Of a stretch of DNA of 5,603 bases, positions 1 through 4,549 are shown piece after piece (position 1 is the stretch's first letter; each line of letters starts with the position of its first letter). Source of the stretch: Methylomarinum sp. (GTDB lineage: Bacteria; Pseudomonadota; Gammaproteobacteria; Methylococcales; Methylomonadaceae); NCBI GenBank assembly GCA_013139755.1, contig WTAG01000553.1, positions 1-5,603 on the forward strand, read 5' to 3'. The position numbers and the translations under genes are program-made. The notes under the pieces were generated by a model, which saw only the letters and a list, made by a program, of their open reading frames with translations, had not been told where the DNA came from and did no database searches.

Positions 1-630
1 AACAACGCTAATATCATAACTACCACGAGTCAGAGTGTAAGTTTTAGTAAAAACCACACCTTCATTATTTGTCCACTCTAAGGGGATAGTTAAAGTATCT
101 TGTCCTTCTACTAATTCATAATTTACGTTTTTAGCAGTAAAAGAAGCATGATGATCAGGAGCTTTTGCAGAACCTGAACTTGCAATTAGACCACTTTGAG
201 CCAAAAATTGCTTTTCGCCACTACTATCAAATAAACGAACTGGGGATAAATCTTTTTCCGCAGGATCCATGCCTATCAAAGCATACATACTGTTTACAAC
301 AGTATTCTCTTTTTCATAAGGATACTGAACTAAATCTAAATTGCGTACTGTACCGCCGTTAGTATCAATTTCAAGCGTAAAAACATCTGTTTTTACAGTG
401 ATAATTTTATCAGCAGGTACTTCAAGAACAGGTACCGCTTCTAAATTTTGTGTTGAGCTACCCGCTTGAACATTACCGGTTGTTGGTAAATCTGCGCCTG
501 GCTCTAGAATTGTTGGTTGTTCTAATGTCGCTATTTCTGGCTTAGGGCCATAATCTAACTGCCATTGTTCCCAAAGCATGTAAGAAATCATTGCAAAAGC
601 AATGACCAAGAGAAATCTTATGTTATCCAT
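1..630 (-). CDS. yidC: Membrane protein insertase YidC, N-terminal 210 residues (runs off left edge)
   Basis: YidC inserts and folds inner-membrane proteins, alone or with the Sec translocon. The frame is open from an ATG at 630-628 to the window edge. The protein begins MDNIRFLLVIAFAMISYMLW, a single N-terminal membrane segment (about residues 5-20) typical of Gram-negative YidC. A low-complexity Pro/Glu/Thr linker (about 29-72) follows. From about residue 75 the large periplasmic P1 domain begins, with the family pattern ITVKTDVFTLEIDTNGG (77-93) and RNLDLVQYP (96-104). The conserved C-terminal insertase core lies outside the window; whole proteins are usually about 540-560 residues. The start lies 2 nt after the yidD stop, so translation is probably coupled; only a weak GGT sits upstream as a ribosome site. 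It is the last visible gene of the rpmH operon. Identity is secure from N-terminal sequence plus position. Confidence 0.95.
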   Translation of the reverse strand, partial: MDNIRFLLVIAFAMISYMLWEQWQLDYGPKPEIATLEQPTILEPGADLPTTGNVQAGSSTQNLEAVPVLEVPADKIITVKTDVFTLEIDTNGGTVRNLDLVQYPYEKENTVVNSMYALIGMDPAEKDLSPVRLFDSSGEKQFLAQSGLIASSGSAKAPDHHASFTAKNVNYELVEGQDTLTIPLEWTNNEGVVFTKTYTLTRGSYDISVV

Positions 631-632
631 TA

Positions 633-860
633 TTATTTACCAAATTTATCTGGAACTGGGTCCACGCCGCCCTCATGGAACGGATGACATTTTAATAAGC
701 GTCTGAGTGTTAGGTAAGAACCTTTGATAGCGCCATGTAGTTGAATCGCTTCCAGACCGTAACTTGAACAGCTGGGATAAAAGCGACATCTAGGAGGGCC
801 AAGCAAAGGACTTATAAAATATCTATAAAACTTTATAAGATTTATGAGTAAGATTCGCAT
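633..860 (-). CDS. yidD: YidD, membrane protein insertion efficiency factor (75 aa)
   Basis: YidD is a small, inner-face membrane-associated protein that assists YidC-dependent insertion. The 75-residue sequence has the whole family signature. A hydrophobic/amphipathic N-terminal helix (about residues 2-20, ending ISPLLGPP) is followed by [10 protein letters not shown] (25-34) with Cys25 and Cys31. Then come [18 protein letters not shown] (43-60) with Cys58, and GGVDPVPD near the end. Length is close to the usual 70-85. The ATG at 860-858 lies inside the end of rnpA (19-nt overlap in another frame), and the stop is 2 nt before the yidC ATG. This is the conserved rnpA-yidD-yidC arrangement. 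No clear Shine-Dalgarno sequence precedes it, so expression probably relies on coupling to rnpA translation. Confidence 0.96.
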   Translation of the reverse strand: MRILLINLIKFYRYFISPLLGPPRCRFYPSCSSYGLEAIQLHGAIKGSYLTLRRLLKCHPFHEGGVDPVPDKFGK

Positions 861-1210
861 CGATTTGTAATTTTAAGCCAATGTTTATCTATTGATTTAC
901 TCAATATAGCAGACGTTGCATTCGCAGCATCTCTTCTCGCTAAAACAACAATATCAATATTAATTAATTCATGTTGTTTTAATCTAAAGTTTTCCCGAAC
1001 AGCTCTTTTAATTAAATTTCTTGTAACTGCTTTTTTTATATTTTTTTTTGCAATTGCAAGCCCTAGCCTTGGATGATCGTAATCATTTCTAATAGCCAGC
1101 AAGGTAAAATACTTATCCGTTGATTTTACCGGATTAGCAAATACCTTTTTATAGTCAGCAGGTTTTCCTAGCCTTAGCTGAGAGGGAAAACTAAAAATAT
1201 TGTCAGTCAA
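842..1210 (-). CDS. rnpA: Ribonuclease P protein component (122 aa, TTG start)
   Basis: RnpA is the small basic protein that binds the RNase P RNA and helps it mature the 5' ends of tRNAs. The protein has [13 protein letters not shown] (12-24), [10 protein letters not shown] (47-56) and the basic signature [14 protein letters not shown] (63-76), then [11 protein letters not shown] (85-95), all in family order. In the signature the usual RNR tripeptide reads RNL (Leu66), an uncommon change. The frame contains no ATG and is closed by a stop at 1222-1220. The only sensible start is TTG at 1210-1208, one base after the rpmH stop, which gives a normal-length protein. No Shine-Dalgarno sequence is seen, so translation is probably coupled to rpmH. 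The 3' end overlaps yidD by 19 nt. Function is clear; the exact start is an inference. Confidence 0.94.
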   Translation of the reverse strand: MTDNIFSFPSQLRLGKPADYKKVFANPVKSTDKYFTLLAIRNDYDHPRLGLAIAKKNIKKAVTRNLIKRAVRENFRLKQHELINIDIVVLARRDAANATSAILSKSIDKHWLKITNRCESYS

Positions 1211-1211
1211 A

Positions 1212-1346
1212 TTACACTGTTAATGCAGCGCGACCTTTTGCTCTACGAGCATTAATGACATTGCGGCCACCAACAGTCGCCATTCTTGCACGAAAACCAT
1301 GAGTTCTTGCACGTTTAAGTTTACTTGGTTGATAAGTTCTTTTCAT
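1212..1346 (-). CDS. rpmH: 50S ribosomal protein bL34 (44 aa)
   Basis: bL34 is a tiny, very basic protein of the large ribosomal subunit that packs against 23S rRNA. Translating the minus strand from the ATG at 1346-1344 gives 44 residues, beginning [20 protein letters not shown], then RMAT and ending KGRAALTV. The KRT-QPS-LKR-R-HGFR-RM pattern and the RRAKGR motif are diagnostic. The length is within the 44-46 usual for the family, with the tail ending at LTV rather than LTVSK as in E. coli. An AGG-containing stretch (TAAGGCTTAGGC) just upstream can act as ribosome site. It is first in the operon with rnpA, which follows after a single base, and its own promoter lies about 50-80 nt upstream. 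Confidence 0.98.
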   Translation of the reverse strand: MKRTYQPSKLKRARTHGFRARMATVGGRNVINARRAKGRAALTV

Positions 1347-1398
1347 TTGCCTAAGCCTTAATAATTATTTAACAAAAAACGGATAAAAAAGACTCGGG

Positions 1399-1428
1399 AT
1401 GATAAAATAAATTTATATACCCTGTCAA
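1399..1428 (-). promoter_or_regulatory. Leftward sigma70-type promoter for rpmH-rnpA-yidD-yidC
   Basis: Read on the minus strand, a perfect -35 hexamer TTGACA (1428-1423) is followed after 18 nt by a 5/6 -10 hexamer TATCAT (1404-1399). The predicted transcript would begin near 1392, leaving about 46 nt of leader before the rpmH ATG. The bases between the -10 and the expected start are CCCGAG, strikingly GC-rich for this AT-rich interval. Such discriminators are known in stringently controlled ribosomal promoters. The hexamers and spacing are seen directly; the activity and growth-rate control are inferred. Confidence 0.72.
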
Positions 1429-1543
1429 TTACATTTATCTTTAGTTTTTATATATTCCGGTCATTTGTATCTCTAATACCTAGTATTTTTGCATGAATTA
1501 ATGTTTAAAATATCACTAATTAGCATGCTTACATGCCCATATT

Positions 1544-1572
1544 TTTACTAAAAAAACTAGTTATAGTATAAA
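1544..1572 (+). promoter_or_regulatory. Candidate dnaA promoter
   Basis: On the plus strand TTTACT (1544-1549, 4/6 to the -35 consensus) and TATAAA (1567-1572, 5/6 to the -10 consensus) are separated by exactly 17 nt. The predicted start near 1579 would leave a leader of about 36 nt before dnaA. The -10 overlaps an 11-nt symmetric sequence, TTATAGTATAA (1561-1571). This is the best candidate in the interval, but such matches arise easily in AT-rich DNA. No good DnaA box is found here, so classical DnaA autorepression at this promoter is not evident. Confidence 0.42.
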
Positions 1573-1601
1573 AATCAATAAGTTAATCATTTCAACAAAC
1601 C

Positions 1602-1613
1602 ACTATTAATAGT
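1602..1613. repeat. Perfect 12-bp palindrome directly upstream of dnaA
   Basis: ACTATTAATAGT is its own reverse complement and ends two bases before the dnaA ATG, in the place a Shine-Dalgarno sequence would occupy. No purine-rich ribosome site is present here. It could be a protein-binding operator or a weak mRNA stem affecting initiation, or chance in AT-rich sequence. The palindrome is observed; any role is speculative. Confidence 0.5.
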
Positions 1614-1615
1614 CA

Positions 1616-2938
1616 ATGAGCTCAATTTGGAATACCTGTTTATCTAAACTTGAAAATGAAATCCCTTCCAGTGACTTTAGTACCTGGATCAGGCCACTAC
1701 AGGCTGTGGAAAAAGGTGAAATTCTCAAGTTATTAGCGCCTAATCGGTTCATTATCGATCATGTCAAGCAACACTTCATTACAAAAATTGAAGATGCTGT
1801 CTATGAATTTTCTAATGGTACCTTAATTTTACAATTTGAGATTGGATCAAAAAACACCACGCCACTGGTTCAACCTAAATTTCAGAAAAAAACCACAGAA
1901 ACTAACAAACCTAAGCGCTCAAATTTCTTAAACAAAACATTTACTTTTGATAGCTTTGTAGAAGGAAAATCAAATGAACTCGCTAAAGCGGCTTCACTTC
2001 AGGTTTCTGAAAATATAGGTAAAGCCTATAACCCATTATTTTTATATGGCAATTCAGGCTTGGGTAAAACGCATTTAATGCATGCTATCGGTAATGCCGT
2101 TATAGAAAAAAATCCTGCCGCTAATATCGTTTACCTGCATTCTGAAAAATTCGTACAAGACATGGTTCAAGCTTTTCAACACCATAAAATCAATGAATTT
2201 AAAGATTATTATCGCAACATTGATGTGTTACTTATTGATGATATTCAGTTTTTAGCTAATAAAGAACGTTCTCAGGAAGAATTTTTTCATACATTTAATA
2301 ATCTTTTAGACAAAAAACATCAGGTGGTCTTAACCTGTGATAAATATCCAAAAGAAATTGAAGGTTTGGAAGATCGTTTAAAATCAAGATTCGGTTGGGG
2401 CTTACCTGTTGCTATTGAGCCACCTGATTTAGAAACCAGAGCAGCTATTTTAATTAAAAAAGCCAGTATTGCTAATGTTGTTTTACCTCAAGAAGTTGCT
2501 TTTTTTATTGGGAAACGCATTCCCTCCAATGTCAGAGACTTAGAAGGAGCTTTAAGACGTGTAATTGCTAATTCTCAATTTACAGGCAGAGAAATTACTG
2601 TTGATTTCACTAAAGAAGCCTTACATGACTTAATTTCCTTACAAGATAAGTTAGTCAATATAGATAACATTCAAAAAATCGTGGCTGAATATTTCAAAAT
2701 TCGAATTGCCGATTTATCATCAAAAACCCGCCGACAATCAATCACTCGTCCTAGACAAATGGCTATGTGTCTCGCCCGAGAGCTTACTAGTCATAGCTTT
2801 CCTGAAATTGGTGATGCCTTTGGAGGTAGAGATCACACTACTGTAATTAATGCCTGTAAACGCATCAAATTATTAAGAGATAGTGACATTAAAGTATCCG
2901 AAGATTATCAAAACCTGTTGAGAACTTTATCGCATTAA
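1616..2938 (+). CDS. dnaA: Chromosomal replication initiator DnaA (440 aa)
   Basis: DnaA is the ATP-dependent initiator that binds DnaA boxes, melts the origin and recruits the replicative helicase. Domain I (about 1-76) includes [14 protein letters not shown] and [10 protein letters not shown] (21-30). A short, Lys/Thr-rich domain II linker (about 80-105) explains the length of 440 against 467 in E. coli. The AAA+ domain III (about 106-325) carries Walker A GNSGLGKT (145-152), Walker [10 protein letters not shown] (204-212), the sensor I region [11 protein letters not shown] (237-247), box [15 protein letters not shown] (251-262) with the probable arginine finger Arg258, and sensor [15 protein letters not shown] (304-316). 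Domain IV ends with ITRPRQMAM (376-384) and the box-binding signature GGRDHTTV (403-410). The ATG start matches the family N-terminus; no Shine-Dalgarno is visible. A Cys at 241 replaces the usual Ser, probably tolerated. Everything needed for function is present. It is divergent from rpmH and followed by the origin. Confidence 0.99.
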   Translation: MSSIWNTCLSKLENEIPSSDFSTWIRPLQAVEKGEILKLLAPNRFIIDHVKQHFITKIEDAVYEFSNGTLILQFEIGSKNTTPLVQPKFQKKTTETNKPKRSNFLNKTFTFDSFVEGKSNELAKAASLQVSENIGKAYNPLFLYGNSGLGKTHLMHAIGNAVIEKNPAANIVYLHSEKFVQDMVQAFQHHKINEFKDYYRNIDVLLIDDIQFLANKERSQEEFFHTFNNLLDKKHQVVLTCDKYPKEIEGLEDRLKSRFGWGLPVAIEPPDLETRAAILIKKASIANVVLPQEVAFFIGKRIPSNVRDLEGALRRVIANSQFTGREITVDFTKEALHDLISLQDKLVNIDNIQKIVAEYFKIRIADLSSKTRRQSITRPRQMAMCLARELTSHSFPEIGDAFGGRDHTTVINACKRIKLLRDSDIKVSEDYQNLLRTLSH

Positions 2939-2950
2939 TTGCTATTAAGC

Positions 2951-2959
2951 TGTGGATAA
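2951..2959 (-). promoter_or_regulatory. DnaA box 1 (TTATCCACA)
   Basis: A perfect copy of the high-affinity DnaA box lies on the minus strand, 12 bases after the dnaA stop. It forms a 10-bp inverted pair (CTGTGGATAA / TTATCCACAG) with box 2, with 26 nt between the arms. Confidence 0.88.
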
Positions 2960-2985
2960 GTAGGGGGCTAAAAACGACCTCTTAG

Positions 2986-2994
2986 TTATCCACA
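2986..2994 (+). promoter_or_regulatory. DnaA box 2 (TTATCCACA)
   Basis: A perfect high-affinity DnaA box on the plus strand, followed by G as in the other boxes. It opens the first +,+ pair: box 3 begins 78 nt further on, almost the same as the 77 nt separating boxes 5 and 6. Confidence 0.9.
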
Positions 2995-3032
2995 GTTTGG
3001 CACTACACAGAATCACCAACTTAAAAACCATG

Positions 3033-3100
3033 TAACTTACTGATTTATCAATTTAAAAATTGGTTATACACAGATTTATCAATGACTAATAATAGTAATA
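3033..3100 (+). repeat. Origin direct repeat, copy 1
   Basis: Aligned without gaps to 3346-3413, about 50 of 68 positions are identical. The last 37 (3064-3100) match at 32 positions. Those 37 hold DnaA box 3, then GATTT, a variable 7-nt stretch, and ACTAATAATAGTAATA (3085-3100). Upstream of the box the similarity is best at 3033-3044 (10 of 12). The length-preserving alignment in a region with the same box order suggests an internal duplication. Confidence 0.75.
3064..3072 (+). promoter_or_regulatory. DnaA box 3 (TTATACACA)
   Basis: Matches the relaxed box TTWTNCACA with A at the variable position. It heads the first 37-bp repeat and sits at the left edge of the main A/T tract, where DnaA filaments would be expected to begin melting. 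Confidence 0.85.
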
Positions 3101-3210
3101 TAAATATAAAGATATATAATTATTATTAATTAGCTGACTAACTTTTTGTATTTTGCCTAATAGCTAAAAAAAATTTCTATCAAACAGATTTTTTAAAAAA
3201 GTAATGTCTT
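3084..3210. other. Candidate DNA unwinding element
   Basis: This stretch is almost entirely A/T, including AATATAAATATAAA (3097-3110), a run of AT dinucleotides and TTATTATTAATTA (3120-3132), and A/T homopolymer runs at 3165-3173 and 3189-3200. It lies between DnaA boxes 3 and 4, as a duplex-unwinding element should. A second A/T block at 3331-3375 lies between boxes 5 and 6. Which one melts cannot be read from sequence. Confidence 0.55.
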
Positions 3211-3218
3211 TTATGTCT

Positions 3219-3227
3219 TGTGGATAA
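3219..3227 (-). promoter_or_regulatory. DnaA box 4 (TTATCCACA)
   Basis: A perfect high-affinity box on the minus strand at the right side of the main A/T tract. It starts the second -,+,+ set; box 5, its facing partner, begins 81 nt later rather than the 35 nt seen between boxes 1 and 2. Confidence 0.88.
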
Positions 3228-3299
3228 CCTTGTGTTATTTACTGACTATAATATGTTCATTATTTGTGTGATTTTTATAGTGCCTGATTTGTAAACAAC

Positions 3300-3308
3300 T
3301 TATCCACA
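3300..3308 (+). promoter_or_regulatory. DnaA box 5 (TTATCCACA)
   Basis: A perfect high-affinity box on the plus strand. The only GATC of the interval (3309-3312) begins at the base right after it. Confidence 0.9.
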
Positions 3309-3345
3309 GATCAAAAGCAATTAACAAACACTATAAATATTTATA

Positions 3346-3413
3346 TAAGTTATTGATATCAAATATAAATAATGACTTATACACAGATTTTTTACTCACT
3401 AATAACAGTAATA
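3346..3413 (+). repeat. Origin direct repeat, copy 2
   Basis: The partner of 3033-3100. The core at 3377-3413 holds DnaA box 6, GATTT, a variable 7-nt stretch and ACTAATAACAGTAATA (3398-3413), ending 16 bases before the dnaN start. Since this copy occupies the dnaN leader, it could also influence dnaN transcription. Confidence 0.75.
3377..3385 (+). promoter_or_regulatory. DnaA box 6 (TTATACACA)
   Basis: Identical to box 3 and with the same following bases (GATTT). It lies 44 bases upstream of the dnaN ATG, so DnaA bound here could act on dnaN expression as well as on the origin. Confidence 0.85.
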
Positions 3414-3429
3414 AGCTTTAAATATATAT

Positions 3430-4530
3430 ATGAATATTATTATTAATAGAGAACAACTACTCACTCCTTTACAACAAATTGTTAGTGTTATCGAAAAAAG
3501 GCAAACAATGCCCATTCTTTCTAACGTACTCATGGTTGTTAATGATGATGCATTAGTATTGACTGGAACTGATCTTGAAATTCAATTGATTGCTAAAATC
3601 AATCTTGAATCTTCTGAGTCAGGACAAATTACAGTGCCTGCAAGAAAATTTTTAGATATTGTTAGATTGCTACCCAACCAAGCAGAAATTAAAATTGAAC
3701 TTAAAGACGATAAAATTAAAGTCACGTCTGGCCGTAGTCGATTTTCTTTAGCAACCTTAGCTGCTGACAATTATCCTGAATTTTCAGAAACTGAATTGGG
3801 AAATCAATTTTTAATTAATGCCGGGAAAATGAAAAAAGCATTAGATAAAACGGTTTTTTGTATGGCAAACCAAGACATTCGATATTATTTGAATGGCTTG
3901 TTGTTTCATATATCCAATAGCAAATTAAAACTGGTTGCCTCAGATGGACATCGATTATCAATTTATGAAGATAATATTGGTGAATCCACAGGTTATGAAG
4001 AACGAATCATTTTGCCTAGAAAAGGTGTTTTAGAGTTAACTAGATTATTAGATGATGAAGAAGCTGAATTGAATGTGCAATTTTCTAATAGCAATATCAG
4101 AATCTATCTTAAAGATTTAATCTTCTCTGCTAAATTGGTCGATTCAAAATACCCAGACTTTAGTAAAGTATTTGAACAATCATTTTTTAATCAAATTCAT
4201 ATTCAAAAGCATTTGTTAAAAGATGCTTTAACTCGAGTTGCTATTTTAGCCAATGAAAAGTTTAAAGGCGTAACCTGTGAAATTTCAAATGGATTACTTA
4301 AATTAAGTTCACACAATCCTGAACATGATGAAGCTGAAGAAGAGTTGATCATAGAATATCAAGGTGAATCCATATCCATTGCTTTTAATTCACAATATTT
4401 ATTAGACGCTGTCAGTAATTTAGATTCTGAATTAGCGGTACTAACGATTGCCAGTAATTCTAGTAGTTGTTTTATAGAAGAACCTGAAGAACAGTTGTAT
4501 AAATTTATTGTTATGCCTATGCGTTTGTAA
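3430..4530 (+). CDS. dnaN: DNA polymerase III beta subunit, sliding clamp (366 aa)
   Basis: DnaN forms the ring-shaped dimer that tethers DNA polymerase III and other enzymes to DNA. The protein is 366 residues, the same as E. coli, and shows three clamp folds at about 1-120, 128-245 and 246-366. Family patterns include NREQLLTPLQQIVSVIEKRQ (6-25), PILSNVL, GRSRFSLATL (101-110), YYLNGLLF (152-159), SDGHRLS (171-177), ILPRKGVLEL (194-203), SAKLVDSKYPDF (233-244), NEKFKGV (275-281) and the C-terminal VMPMRL (361-366). The DGHR, YP and MPMRL elements line the hydrophobic pocket that receives clamp-binding peptides, so partner binding should be intact. The ATG fits the family N-terminus; upstream is only ATATATAT with no Shine-Dalgarno. 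recF follows after 19 nt and is probably co-transcribed. Its promoter is not clear; the origin lies directly upstream. Confidence 0.99.
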   Translation: MNIIINREQLLTPLQQIVSVIEKRQTMPILSNVLMVVNDDALVLTGTDLEIQLIAKINLESSESGQITVPARKFLDIVRLLPNQAEIKIELKDDKIKVTSGRSRFSLATLAADNYPEFSETELGNQFLINAGKMKKALDKTVFCMANQDIRYYLNGLLFHISNSKLKLVASDGHRLSIYEDNIGESTGYEERIILPRKGVLELTRLLDDEEAELNVQFSNSNIRIYLKDLIFSAKLVDSKYPDFSKVFEQSFFNQIHIQKHLLKDALTRVAILANEKFKGVTCEISNGLLKLSSHNPEHDEAEEELIIEYQGESISIAFNSQYLLDAVSNLDSELAVLTIASNSSSCFIEEPEEQLYKFIVMPMRL

Positions 4531-4549
4531 ATTACTTAAAGTTTCTTAA

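Larger units (their letters stand above)
2947..2998 (+). terminator. Long hairpin right after the dnaA stop (possible mRNA 3' end)
   Basis: Bases 2947-2959 pair with 2986-2998 (13 pairs, one G-U). After a G-G mismatch, 2961-2967 pair with 2978-2984 (7 pairs, two G-U), leaving a 10-nt loop at 2968-2977. The stem starts 8 nt after the dnaA stop. Its arms contain DnaA boxes 1 and 2. No run of U follows (only TTT then GG), so it is not a standard intrinsic terminator. It may stabilise the dnaA mRNA end, pause polymerase, or exist only because two boxes face each other. Confidence 0.4.
2939..3429. other. oriC: Probable chromosomal origin of replication (oriC), dnaA-dnaN interval
   Basis: These 491 bases contain no gene and are far more AT-rich than the flanking genes. 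They carry six DnaA boxes: 2951-2959 (-), 2986-2994 (+), 3064-3072 (+), 3219-3227 (-), 3300-3308 (+) and 3377-3385 (+). All match TTATMCACA exactly, against none clearly matching elsewhere in the window. A long A/T tract (about 3084-3210) between the third and fourth boxes is a natural unwinding element. Genes on both sides point outward. Many gammaproteobacteria, including Pseudomonas, use this interval as origin. Only one GATC occurs (3309-3312), so E. coli-style SeqA/Dam control is unlikely. Origin activity itself is inferred. Confidence 0.88.

Noticed and set aside
165..362. Open plus-strand frame of 65 codons
   Set aside because: It lies wholly antisense to the well-supported yidC frame, has no recognisable family and no ribosome site.
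1108..1116. Possible DnaA box TTATCCGTT inside rnpA
   Set aside because: Three mismatches in the conserved CACA part, within coding sequence.
1523..1528. GCATGC palindrome in the rpmH-dnaA interval
   Set aside because: Six bases only, no partner sites and no known link to the adjacent genes.
3049..3062. Small inverted repeat CAATTT-AA-AAATTG
   Set aside because: A two-base loop and A/T-only core make a hairpin implausible; explained by base composition.
3353..3383. Candidate dnaN promoter TTGATA ... TATACA
   Set aside because: The spacing is 19 nt and the -10 is only 4/6, overlapping DnaA box 6; in such AT-rich DNA the match is not strong enough to annotate.
2939..3429. CRISPR array or small RNA gene in the repeat-rich interval
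   Set aside because: Repeats are two diverged copies tied to DnaA boxes, with no regular spacers; no tRNA or RNA gene pattern seen.
3582..3770. Open minus-strand frame of 62 codons
   Set aside because: Antisense to dnaN, whose protein is conserved along its whole length; no family resemblance.
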